This document shows positions 14,447 through 21,637 of a stretch of 22,154 bases of DNA, in pieces. The stretch spans positions 1 through 22,154 of the IMG/VR virus record IMGVR_UViG_3300025120_013106; one strand, given 5' to 3'. Under the pieces are notes generated by a model that worked only from the letters and a program-made list of their open reading frames with translations, had not been told where the DNA came from and did no database searches. Origin of the DNA: a virus. Every line of letters starts with the position of its first letter. Position 1 is the stretch's first letter. The position numbers were made by a program, and so were the translations under genes.

Positions 14447-14764
14447 ATGAGTTTGGCCACGTCCCGAATCGCATTTTTAGAGAAAGCACAAGAATCACTA
14501 GAGAGCGTTTTCCCTGGTTCAATTACGTATAGTGGCTCCACTTTTACCTGCTCGAGGTCTGGGCTTGAGGTCGTCCAGGGAGCCGAGCCCGGCGGGTTTG
14601 AAAACGAGGGTCGTGTCATGGTCCGGGTGAGAATCGCACACCTTCCAGCGGCTGGTCTCCCGAGAGAAGCCCCTATCGTTTTGGATTCGGTCGAGTACCG
14701 CGTTGAGGAGTGCTTACTCGAGCCTGGAGATGTGGCTTGGAGCGTTCAGCTTGAAACAGTATAA
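14447..14764 (+). CDS. Head-tail connector candidate
   Basis: 105 residues from the ATG at 14447; a GTG at 14414 lies on the terminator tail and is unlikely. A short helical N-terminus (TSRIAFLEKAQESLESVF) is followed by a strand-rich body with EGRVMVRVRIAHLPAAGLPR and VLDSVEYRVEECLLEPGDVA. Small beta-barrel stopper or head-completion proteins of siphoviruses have this form and lie just after the capsid gene. No family motif is certain. Confidence 0.5.
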   Translation: MSLATSRIAFLEKAQESLESVFPGSITYSGSTFTCSRSGLEVVQGAEPGGFENEGRVMVRVRIAHLPAAGLPREAPIVLDSVEYRVEECLLEPGDVAWSVQLETV

Positions 14765-14767
14765 ATT

Positions 14768-14977
14768 ATGTCACGAACAAAACGAGAATACGCCTATGAA
14801 AAGCGCGGCCGAGGGACCGGGCAAAAACCTGGAATGCAAAGGTTTTCAGGCGTCGAGTTTAAAGCGTTACGGCTCCTTGATGAGGTCCGGGAAGCGTGTG
14901 ATAAGTGGCTTGATGCTCACGAAGACCGAGGTTCGAGCCGGGATCGTTTTCGGTATGGGAAAAAAGGTAAAAAATGA
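14768..14977 (+). CDS. Small basic unknown protein
   Basis: 69 residues, highly basic and hydrophilic (SRTKREYAYEKRGRGTGQK at the start, RDRFRYGKKGKK at the end), with one predicted helix in the middle (FKALRLLDEVREACDKWLDA). It sits 3 bases after the connector candidate and overlaps the next gene in ATGA. The coupling supports translation. It could be a small neck or packaging-associated protein; nothing identifies it. Confidence 0.5.
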   Translation: MSRTKREYAYEKRGRGTGQKPGMQRFSGVEFKALRLLDEVREACDKWLDAHEDRGSSRDRFRYGKKGKK

Positions 14978-15660
14978 AGCTGAAGGTAACAGTCCCCGGA
15001 TCTGATCGCCGAAAAATTGAGAGAGAAACCGAGAAGTTGATCAAGGCATTAGGACTCTCAAATGATACTTTTGCAAACATGGCGGCCCGGTCGGTTCGTG
15101 ATACCGTTGCGCGAAATGTTCAACCGTTTGGGATGGGGCCGAAGGCAAAGAAAAAAGGCATGTCGGCAGTTAAAAAAGATCTTCGCAATATTTTTAAAGT
15201 TGTTCCTGACGCGGCTCGCGGCCGTCAAGGAGTGATCACTTCAATTGCAGGAGCGGATTCGTTTCACCAATCAAAACGAGGGTCAAGGGGAAGGACGAGG
15301 AAGCTTGTTTTGAAAAAAATGATCATTCGATCGATCTGGAACAGCTACTCTGAAAAGGTCAGTGAAAAGGTAGGAATGGCAAAAGGGTCGGTCCTTGGTG
15401 GTGCTCCGACGCAGTTGAAAACGAAGTTTCAGGGATGGGTTAAAAATTGGAAAAAGACCGGGTCTAGCTCCACAAAAAAGAAATTTTTGGGTAAAATGTG
15501 GATTTTTAAAGCAGAACCTAGGCACGTCGCAAGCGACCGAGTGATGGGTGAGCGCGGAATCAAAAAGGTGATGAAGGTCAAGGATCGAAACTTAAAAAAC
15601 CTTCTACGAAGAAAAATGAGGGCCGACCTAAAAAAAGCTCAAAAGAAAATCAACCGCTAA
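14974..15660 (+). CDS. Basic neck/tail-completion candidate
   Basis: 228 residues, strongly basic. The N-terminal part (RRKIERETEKLIKALGLSND, then TFANMAARSVRDTVARNV) resembles the start of HK97 gp10- or lambda gpZ-type tail-completion proteins, which begin with a helix and an AAR...VRD segment. The rest is rich in Lys, Arg and Ser, with no recognised domain. Position between a connector candidate and the tail-terminator candidate fits that role. It is longer than gp10-type proteins. The last 40 residues are almost all charged (KKVMKVKDRNLKNLLRRKMR). Confidence 0.45.
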   Translation: MKLKVTVPGSDRRKIERETEKLIKALGLSNDTFANMAARSVRDTVARNVQPFGMGPKAKKKGMSAVKKDLRNIFKVVPDAARGRQGVITSIAGADSFHQSKRGSRGRTRKLVLKKMIIRSIWNSYSEKVSEKVGMAKGSVLGGAPTQLKTKFQGWVKNWKKTGSSSTKKKFLGKMWIFKAEPRHVASDRVMGERGIKKVMKVKDRNLKNLLRRKMRADLKKAQKKINR

Positions 15661-15663
15661 CGA

Positions 15664-15684
15664 TTGACAAGCGGGGTTCCTTGC
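15664..15684 (+). promoter_or_regulatory. TTGAC start-associated element, tail-terminator gene
   Basis: TTGACA with 16 bases to the ATG at 15685, three bases after the preceding TAA. Its first ten bases (TTGACAAGCG) are identical to those of the element at 10076. Confidence 0.6.
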
Positions 15685-16119
15685 ATGGTGGTATCTGATC
15701 GGCTTCTGGTCGCCCTAGGCGAGTTTTTGAATCAAGACCTTTCGCTTGGGCTGACTCCGAGGCTCAGAGATTACGGCGGCACCAAGGCGGCCAAGACCAT
15801 AATTATAGATGCTGATGACCCCGTTGAGCACGAGGCACTGGATGGCGTTTATGAATTAGACGGTGAAGTGATTTTAAAATTCAGGAATCGAGACGTGGCG
15901 GATGAAACGCAAAGGAGCGAGCTTTCCGAAATCAACGAAGCGCTTCGAGCTCGGGCAATTGATTGGATCAACGACACGACCAACGCTCGCGGGTTAGGTA
16001 GTCACGAGCTCAAAATATTTGATCTGCGAACTTCAGACGGTTCTTTCGAGCAAGAAGATAAGTTTCTTTTAGGACGAGTCGGATTCTCCGCAATTATCGT
16101 CGGGATGGACCCTTCCTAA
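15685..16119 (+). CDS. Tail terminator candidate
   Basis: 144 residues from the ATG at 15685, preferred over the in-frame TTG at 15664, which belongs to the TTGAC element. Mixed helix and strand: SDRLLVALGEFLNQDLSL, KTIIIDADDPVEHEALDGVY, and a final hydrophobic strand RVGFSAIIVGMD. Gene order (connector, completion, this gene, major tail protein) and size match the gpU-type protein that caps the tail tube. Assignment is by position. Confidence 0.5.
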   Translation: MVVSDRLLVALGEFLNQDLSLGLTPRLRDYGGTKAAKTIIIDADDPVEHEALDGVYELDGEVILKFRNRDVADETQRSELSEINEALRARAIDWINDTTNARGLGSHELKIFDLRTSDGSFEQEDKFLLGRVGFSAIIVGMDPS

Positions 16120-16123
16120 TTGG

Positions 16124-16143
16124 TTGACGCTGTTGCGCAGGTT
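16124..16143 (+). promoter_or_regulatory. TTGAC start-associated element, major tail gene
   Basis: TTGACG with 15 bases to the ATG at 16144, four bases after the preceding TAA stop. Confidence 0.6.
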
Positions 16144-16536
16144 ATGAGCGCAAAGATTTACGGCACCTCAGACTTTAGTATGTTATCAGAGGCAGGGATG
16201 TTCGTCCAGGGTCTCGATGTTGATTTCAACATGGAGGAGGTGACACTTCCAAACGAAAGCGGCGAAGACGTCGCGGGAGCTTATACAAATCCAAGCGCCT
16301 CCATTACGATGGATGGTTTTGTTAACACGGCTGGGGCCGCATTTTCTTCAACGCTTGGTGCATCGTTAACCATTAACAACGCACTTGATGCGGCAAGCTT
16401 TATCACTGGAATTGCGGACGACGACGCAGGCGAAACGATTACAACAAGCGTCAAGCTTGGTTACTCAAATAAAAATTTCAAAAGTCTAAATATTGGCGCG
16501 ATTTTCCGCCCGCACATGGGCTCCTTAGTAACCTAA
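16144..16536 (+). CDS. Major tail (tube) protein
   Basis: 130 residues from the ATG at 16144 (a TTG at 16120 is upstream in frame). Strand-rich, acidic, with few lysines, and a typical small tube-protein pattern: FVQGLDVDFNMEEVTLPNES, ASITMDGFVNTAGAAFSSTL, TTSVKLGYSNKNFKSLNIG. Like the capsid gene, it is followed by a strong hairpin, as expected for an abundant product. It lies upstream of the tail chaperones and tape measure. Only one tube gene and no sheath gene are present, so the tail is probably non-contractile. Confidence 0.65.
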   Translation: MSAKIYGTSDFSMLSEAGMFVQGLDVDFNMEEVTLPNESGEDVAGAYTNPSASITMDGFVNTAGAAFSSTLGASLTINNALDAASFITGIADDDAGETITTSVKLGYSNKNFKSLNIGAIFRPHMGSLVT

Positions 16537-16554
16537 TTTCCTCACCGAAAAAAC

Positions 16555-16610
16555 AAGCGGTCGAACGGGGTTCTGTGTTTGTCTTTCATCTCCCGTCGGC
16601 CGCTTCTTTG
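16555..16610 (+). terminator. Terminator-like hairpin after the major tail gene
   Basis: AAGCGGTCGAACGGG (16555-16569) pairs with CCCGTCGGCCGCTT (16592-16605) through 14 pairs with one G-T and one bulged A. The loop is 22 bases. The following T run is broken (CTTTG), so termination may be partial. It lies about 18 bases after the stop. Confidence 0.6.
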
Positions 16611-16617
16611 TGCCTGG

Positions 16618-16638
16618 TTGACAGGTTGAAGCTCATCG
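16618..16638 (+). promoter_or_regulatory. TTGAC start-associated element after the tail hairpin
   Basis: TTGACA with 16 bases to the ATG at 16639. As after the capsid gene, the element follows a terminator hairpin (12 bases from the stem end). Confidence 0.6.
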
Positions 16639-17094
16639 ATGACAGAACAAAATATAAACCGGGGCGGCCCCGTCGTCTCGATGGGTGGCAACAGTGACGA
16701 AGCAAATTTTGACACGAGGGATTCACTTCTTGCAGGGGCTTTGATGGCTCTAGGAGTCGAGCCGATAGACGCGGAGCCGGTCAGGATCATTACTCGTGAA
16801 CATTTGAGCGGATCCACTTACCAATTCTTTTTCAAACCTGTCAGCAATTGCGGGAAATGGCGTACTCGCGAGCTCTTAGGGTACTGGGCTCAAGGGACCG
16901 AATGGGTGGAAAAAAATCCGGAACATCCTTTTGCCTATGCCATCGCAGCCGTGAAAAATTACCGGGGGCTCTTAGACTTCATTAATAAAAAGGTTCCTTA
17001 TGGCTGGGTCAGCCGTGGGAAAAGCTTCGCGATGCTTCCCCTGGACGCGTCCAGCAAAACTCAAGAAATTATTTTGGGGAGGATGTCGAAATGA
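16639..17094 (+). CDS. Unknown tail-region protein
   Basis: 151 residues. The first 30 are polar and probably disordered. The rest is mixed: AGALMALGVEPIDAEPVRII, STYQFFFKPVSNCGKWRTRE, a hydrophobic helix FAYAIAAVKNYRGLLDFINK. There is no recognised motif. It lies between the major tail protein and the tail chaperones and overlaps the next start in ATGA. Lambda-like phages usually have nothing here, so it may be an added tail protein or an accessory factor. Confidence 0.5.
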   Translation: MTEQNINRGGPVVSMGGNSDEANFDTRDSLLAGALMALGVEPIDAEPVRIITREHLSGSTYQFFFKPVSNCGKWRTRELLGYWAQGTEWVEKNPEHPFAYAIAAVKNYRGLLDFINKKVPYGWVSRGKSFAMLPLDASSKTQEIILGRMSK

Positions 17095-17489
17095 AAAAAA
17101 CTAAAAACAAAAACTTAGTTCTCACGCTTTTTTCAAAACGGCCGAAGGCGGGTCAATATACGCTCTACCCCTTGACGGCTGGTCGAATCGCTCTTTTAGA
17201 GGACAAAGGGAATCAGCTTTTCTCGGGGACGCTTAAGGAAGGTGATTCCGTCCAGTCCTATGACGTCTTTGAGGCCTTTATGGTATCCGTCTCGAGCGGG
17301 GAAGAGCTAGCGGAGCTTTCAATTCTAAGCGAAGATGAATGGAAGATTGCCACCAGGGCGTTTGGCTTTGACCTTGAGGATCAAACTTTGATGGAGTTTT
17401 GGGACGTGGTCGAGAACGAACGCAAAGCCATCTCGGCGGCACGGGCGGTGCCAAAAAAAAAGAGAGCGCGACGGGCTTCGAAAACCTAA
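17091..17489 (+). CDS. Tail assembly chaperone G
   Basis: 132 residues, read in the unshifted frame. It begins with a basic segment, then strands (GQYTLYPLTAGRIALLEDKG) and an acidic helical body (LSILSEDEWKIATRAFGFDL). It ends in a Lys/Arg-rich tail (KKKRARRASKT) that follows the slippery site. It precedes the tape measure gene, as G does in lambda-type siphoviruses, and would bind and keep the tape measure soluble during tail assembly. A Shine-Dalgarno-like GGGGAGGA lies about 8 bases before the ATG. Confidence 0.72.
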   Translation: MKKTKNKNLVLTLFSKRPKAGQYTLYPLTAGRIALLEDKGNQLFSGTLKEGDSVQSYDVFEAFMVSVSSGEELAELSILSEDEWKIATRAFGFDLEDQTLMEFWDVVENERKAISAARAVPKKKRARRASKT

Positions 17490-17734
17490 TCAACCCGCCA
17501 GGCGACGAAGCTCCGTGGTGGGCGACCTACGTTACAGCACTGGTCCCAGTCACCGGGCGGGATGACAAGTTTGTTCTGTGGGAGCTTCCCTATGCTCGGG
17601 GGCTTAGATACCTTCATGCAATCGCGGTGGCTAACGGAACCACGATGGAGCTCGAGGAAGGTGACCAGGAAAAGAAAGATTCTCTCTTCGACGGGTTCCA
17701 AGATTTACGAGCCCGGCACGGTCTCAACGATTGA
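17091..17734 (+). CDS. Tail assembly chaperone GT, -1 frameshift product
   Basis: Reading joins 17091-17462 and 17462-17734: 124 residues of G, then 90 from the -1 frame, 214 in all. The T part (ESATGFENLINPPGDEAPWW, then FVLWELPYARGLRYLHAIAV) has no start codon of its own that makes sense; a TTG at 17399 is the first possible one. Its reading frame is open from well before the slippery site to a TGA that lies inside the TTGAC element of the tape measure gene. In the family the T domain recruits the tail tube while G binds the tape measure. Confidence 0.72.
17456..17513 (+). promoter_or_regulatory. -1 ribosomal frameshift signal
   Basis: A run of nine A ends in G, giving the heptamer A AAA AAG (17456-17462) in the correct phase for G (codons AAA, AAG). 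This is the slippery site known from E. coli dnaX. Ten bases downstream a stem can form between 17473-17480 and 17506-17513: GCTTCG with CGAAGC, extended by one G-T and one G-C pair, with a 25-base loop. The stem is a candidate stimulator only; the heptamer and frame offset are the strong evidence. Confidence 0.75.
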
Positions 17735-17750
17735 CAACTGGGGCTAAAGT
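17731..17750 (+). promoter_or_regulatory. TTGAC start-associated element, tape measure gene
   Basis: TTGACA with 15 bases to the ATG at 17751. The TGA within TTGAC is the stop codon of the GT reading frame, so the element and the stop are merged. Confidence 0.6.
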
Positions 17751-19310
17751 ATGGCGGCACTGACGTATAAAGTAGGCGGAGATACAAGCGGTCTAGGCCG
17801 TGCGGTCTCGAGGGCTAAAGGAATGCTTTCTGATCTAGGAAGTGCGGCTAAAAACCTTGCGCTAGGCGGGGCGGTGGCGGGTTCTGTCGCGGCAATTGGG
17901 GGAGCGTTCCGGGGGATTAAGCTCGCGGCCGAAATGGAACAGGTATCGGTGGCAATGGAGGTCATGACCGGGAGCGCCGAGAAGGGCAACCGAGCAATTG
18001 AAGCTCTAATGAAGTTTTCAGATGAAACTCCCCTTTCCTCCGAAGACGTAGTCGCAGCGGGCCGGGCCTTGATCGCCTTTGGCACGGATGCAGATGATGT
18101 CGTAGGAGTTTTGCGAAAGGTCGGAAACGTCGCCTCTGGTATTGGGGCTCCAATTGGTGAGCTTGCAGAGATCTACGGTAAAGCTCAAGTAAGCGGCCGA
18201 TTGTTTGGCGAGGACATCAACCAACTCGCAGGACGAGGAATTCCCATCCACACGGAACTCGCGAAGGTTTTAGGAGTCACGAGCGCTGAAATCAAAAAAA
18301 TGGTGACCGATGGGAAAATAGGGTTCCCTGAACTCGAAAAAGCCTTTTCAAACATGTCGGCCGAGGGGGGCCAATTTGCGGGCATGTTAGCAAAGCAGTC
18401 GAAAACATTTTCGGGCCTTTTTTCTACTCTCGTTGCAAAGCTTAATAATCTACTGAGAGACGTCGGTCAGGGATTAATGGAATCTCTCAAGCCGGTCTTG
18501 AGCAAACTAATTTCTTTAGTCGATGAAAATAGTGCGGCCGCTAAAAGGTTTGGTCAAACGATTAAAGAAGCGGTCTTCGTGATTGTTGAGGCATTCAAAA
18601 CAGGCGTTTTAGGTGAGCTCTTAAAAGCCAGTTTTTTGTATGCATCTTCGTTTCTAGTCAATTCAGTCGTGGGAGGATTCGCCACGGCAGGAGAAATTCT
18701 TATGAAAGCGGCCGTCGGCGTCAGTGATATTATCTCAGGCATCTTTTCATCTGAGAAAGTCGCTGCATTTTTTAAGATGATGAAACTGGGGGCCTTTGAA
18801 ATGTTTGTACCAAAACAAGAGTTTGAGCCCTTTAGAAGTATGCGGCTTAAGAAGGAGCAAGAACTTATAAAAGATGTGACGGATTCGACAGATCGAATCG
18901 ACGGCGGAGTCGATGCGATATTTGATGAATTTGAAAAGGGGATTCCCGATTTAATGGATTTGGACAAGCAAAAGGACAATTTCATGAATATCGCAAATCC
19001 TCTTCTGGAAGCTGTCAGGAAAAACTTTGAAAAAATGTCTAACGATATTGCTGTTTTAAAAACGAGTGATATCGGCCAACCGTCTCGGGCGTCCCTTTTT
19101 GGTCTGGATAAAAACGAGGAAGAAAAAAAGGAAGAAAAGGACCCTTTTACTGATAATGTCTTGAGGCCAGTTCTGACAAGCCTGGGAAGAATCGGCGGAG
19201 CCGGAGAGGGAAGAAAAGGCGGCGTGTTCCGGATGGACTCCGAACGGAACAAGCTTTTGAAACAAATCGAATTTAACACAAAAAACCAGCTTGTGGCGGT
19301 CTTTGCGTAA
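17751..19310 (+). CDS. Tape measure protein
   Basis: 519 residues. Residues about 55-245 are the conserved tape measure domain: EMEQVSVAMEVMTGSAEKG, FSDETPLSSEDVVAAGRALI, GAPIGELAEIYGKAQVSGRL, FGEDINQLAGRGIPIHTELA, and FAGMLAKQSKTFSGLFSTLV. A hydrophobic stretch follows at about 275-330, as is common for proteins that may insert into the host membrane. The C-terminal part is helical and charged. Tail length scales at roughly 0.15 nm per residue, which suggests a tail near 80 nm. It follows the G/GT chaperones as usual. Confidence 0.92.
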   Translation: MAALTYKVGGDTSGLGRAVSRAKGMLSDLGSAAKNLALGGAVAGSVAAIGGAFRGIKLAAEMEQVSVAMEVMTGSAEKGNRAIEALMKFSDETPLSSEDVVAAGRALIAFGTDADDVVGVLRKVGNVASGIGAPIGELAEIYGKAQVSGRLFGEDINQLAGRGIPIHTELAKVLGVTSAEIKKMVTDGKIGFPELEKAFSNMSAEGGQFAGMLAKQSKTFSGLFSTLVAKLNNLLRDVGQGLMESLKPVLSKLISLVDENSAAAKRFGQTIKEAVFVIVEAFKTGVLGELLKASFLYASSFLVNSVVGGFATAGEILMKAAVGVSDIISGIFSSEKVAAFFKMMKLGAFEMFVPKQEFEPFRSMRLKKEQELIKDVTDSTDRIDGGVDAIFDEFEKGIPDLMDLDKQKDNFMNIANPLLEAVRKNFEKMSNDIAVLKTSDIGQPSRASLFGLDKNEEEKKEEKDPFTDNVLRPVLTSLGRIGGAGEGRKGGVFRMDSERNKLLKQIEFNTKNQLVAVFA

Positions 19311-19330
19311 TTGACAAACCGAATCATCTC
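19311..19330 (+). promoter_or_regulatory. TTGAC start-associated element with GTG start
   Basis: TTGACA starts directly after the TAA stop of the tape measure gene; 15 bases separate TTGAC from a GTG start at 19331. The element marks a GTG start that would otherwise be ambiguous. Confidence 0.6.
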
Positions 19331-20056
19331 GTGGCGAACAAAATTTATCATCCCGGAAACCTGGTTGCAATGCCAGGCTTCAAAGCAAGCAAAGATCGAG
19401 CTGGGCTCTGGACCGGGACACAAATGTATCACTGCACCGAGCAAGAAATTCTTAGATTAATGCCGAGGCAAGGGAGCCCGCATCCGAAGTTCCCTTATTT
19501 AGCTCTTGAAACCGTTGGTTTTGAGATTTTCCAAGAAGGCTTGGCAAAAATTACCGCCGGGTATGCAGGCGCTTCTTTCGGGTTTGATGGATCTTCGGAG
19601 CCGGAAGAGGAATATAATCTCGACATCTCGACCAGTGAGGAGCCAGTACAAACTCACCACCGCTATGACGAGCTAAGTGACGAGGACATTCTTGCGGCTG
19701 TCGAGCTTGCTAGAAATCCGCCTCGGTCCGAGTCAGGGAAAGAAGTGAAGAAGCCCAATAAAGATGATTGGCCGCCTTTGAAAGTAGAGCTTTACGAAGA
19801 CATCTCAAAGGGAAAAGAGGCTTATAGAGATCCCAGGGTAACATGGTCGAAACGCTGGATTTCAAAAGAAAAGCCGACCGATTTAAATAATATTGCAAAA
19901 ATTCAAGAGCCGGAGGGAAATCCTCCCCAGGTCGCCGATGATCGGAACTGGCTTAACATAGGGATTCGCTCCCGAATTCGTGGCAAGGTTTACGAGAACG
20001 AGGTCACCTGGGAACTGTCAGGGAGGGGCGGATGGCTTGAACGTTACTACAGTTAA
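19331..20056 (+). CDS. Tail-tip region protein, unknown
   Basis: 241 residues from a GTG chosen because of the TTGAC element. The N-terminal 90 residues have hydrophobic strands and aromatic residues (GLWTGTQMYHCTEQEILRLM, then FEIFQEGLAKITAGYAGASF). The middle (about 95-150) is acidic and probably flexible (EPEEEYNLDISTSEEPVQTH). The C-terminal part ends in IRSRIRGKVYENEVTWELSG. Immediately after a tape measure, siphoviruses carry distal tail and tip proteins; this may be one, but no family motif is visible. Confidence 0.5.
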   Translation: MANKIYHPGNLVAMPGFKASKDRAGLWTGTQMYHCTEQEILRLMPRQGSPHPKFPYLALETVGFEIFQEGLAKITAGYAGASFGFDGSSEPEEEYNLDISTSEEPVQTHHRYDELSDEDILAAVELARNPPRSESGKEVKKPNKDDWPPLKVELYEDISKGKEAYRDPRVTWSKRWISKEKPTDLNNIAKIQEPEGNPPQVADDRNWLNIGIRSRIRGKVYENEVTWELSGRGGWLERYYS

Positions 20057-20059
20057 GAG

Positions 20060-21637
20060 ATGAGCAACGCGATTCAATTGCCGCCTCAGGTGAAACCGGG
20101 CCAACCGGTTCGGGCCGAAGATTATAATAAACTGATTGCGGCTCTCAAAAGTTCAATCATTCAGCCGGGGACCGGCTACCTTCGTCACATCGACAAGAGC
20201 GGAACGACGCTTCGCATAAACCAAAACAAAGAATTTAGGCAACGAATTAATCCGCCTTTTTCAGTGATTGAATGCGAAAAAAGGGCAGCGGGAAATTATT
20301 ATCTGCGTCTCGAGCCGGGGAGAGTTTCTAGTGCAAATCCGGTGGCATCCGCTGCCGATCCTCCTCAAGATGGGATTGATTATTTCATGCCTGAAATTAA
20401 TGGCACCCCGATGAATGAAAAAGATTCTGACGAAGATTTCCCAATCATCGAGATTGACGATGGCCAGAGCGTTTACGCAAGAATCAAACGGACCGCTGAT
20501 GGAGTCGTAGTGCCTCCTGTGTTGATCGTCGCGGAGGCGCGAGACGAAAAAACTAAGCACTACCAGCCGGAAGATCCGGAGGGTTCCGGAGTTGAAGAGA
20601 TCTACCAATATCGTCGGATATTGGATTTTGATGTAGCGTTTGATGAAGTGGAAATAAAAGTCTGGAGGAGATCAGATATTGACCTTGAACCATACCTGTG
20701 GACCGGCTCGAACGTCGGTCAGGGATCTGACGTTTTTAAGGAGCACGACGAGGAGAACGGGGTCTATAATTTCAGGAGAATTAAAGGGTGCTATGGTCTT
20801 GAAGATAAGCTGACCGCGACCAACCCAGGGGAAGACGAAAACACGTTACAGATTGATTTTGAGGCCGAGAACGTTGGGCAGACCTATACAGGTGTCAAAG
20901 CAAACGTCTACGTTGAATATGACGAAGACGACGATGACAGCACTTGCGACGACAAAGCTCAGTTTCGTCCCATCACCCACGGCGCAGAAACCGACCGGCA
21001 ACAAATTGAGGTTGAGGCTGACGGTGAGGTGATTCGAGTTAGGGGGAATGATGTAAAAAAGATCATCACTTTCCAGGATTGCGAGAGCAACGAATTACTT
21101 TCATTACAATTTGAGGATGGACTCCTTAAAGATGCCGGTGTTGGAGGATCTGTAACAATTCAGGTGCCCGCTTGTGGGTCGAGTGGCGGGACCGGCGGCG
21201 GGACCGATCCAGGATCAACTTCAGGCTCTGACAAATCCACTGCCATCGTGCCAATGGGTTGGCATGAAAAGGGTTATGGGGCACTTTTCACAATGGAGTC
21301 AAACGAAGTTCTTTTTGATTTTGTGATAAGGGACATTGCGGTGAGTGGAGCAATTACGAAGGTCAAAATTGATGATCGCTTTTTGAAAGTCTGCGAGCCC
21401 GGATCGATGGTAGTGACTGGAGTAACGGGCGACAAGCTCGGGCCGGTCAGCGCAGTCGTGAAAGGGGAGCGAGCAATCCTAACTGCCCTCCCTTTTTCTT
21501 TTTTACGTCCTAATCAAGTCACATTGAGGCTAACTGGAACTCGAAAAGGTTTCGAAGGCTTCGACATGCCCGAGCGGAGCGAGAAGCAGTTCATTGCCAA
21601 CGAGAAATTCATTAACTCAGCCTACCCAAGAGAATAA
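20060..21637 (+). CDS. Large virion structural protein, tail-tip candidate
   Basis: 525 residues. The N-terminus (PPQVKPGQPVRAEDYNKLIA) is a short helix pattern often seen at the start of phage structural proteins that trimerise. The body is strand-rich and acidic, with a run of Asp and Glu near 286-298. A Gly/Ser/Thr-rich linker lies at about 372-395, followed by a 125-residue C-terminal domain of strands (ALFTMESNEVLFDFVIRDIA, VTLRLTGTRKGFEG). The linker suggests two separate domains, perhaps a tail-anchored part and a distal domain. It begins 3 bases after the previous stop; a weak TTGAAC lies upstream, not a true TTGAC element. Confidence 0.55.
   Translation: MSNAIQLPPQVKPGQPVRAEDYNKLIAALKSSIIQPGTGYLRHIDKSGTTLRINQNKEFRQRINPPFSVIECEKRAAGNYYLRLEPGRVSSANPVASAADPPQDGIDYFMPEINGTPMNEKDSDEDFPIIEIDDGQSVYARIKRTADGVVVPPVLIVAEARDEKTKHYQPEDPEGSGVEEIYQYRRILDFDVAFDEVEIKVWRRSDIDLEPYLWTGSNVGQGSDVFKEHDEENGVYNFRRIKGCYGLEDKLTATNPGEDENTLQIDFEAENVGQTYTGVKANVYVEYDEDDDDSTCDDKAQFRPITHGAETDRQQIEVEADGEVIRVRGNDVKKIITFQDCESNELLSLQFEDGLLKDAGVGGSVTIQVPACGSSGGTGGGTDPGSTSGSDKSTAIVPMGWHEKGYGALFTMESNEVLFDFVIRDIAVSGAITKVKIDDRFLKVCEPGSMVVTGVTGDKLGPVSAVVKGERAILTALPFSFLRPNQVTLRLTGTRKGFEGFDMPERSEKQFIANEKFINSAYPRE

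Noticed and set aside
18554-19444. 296-codon minus-strand frame across the tape measure gene
   Set aside because: It is antisense to a clear tape measure protein and has the Ser/Phe/Lys-rich composition of a shadow frame.
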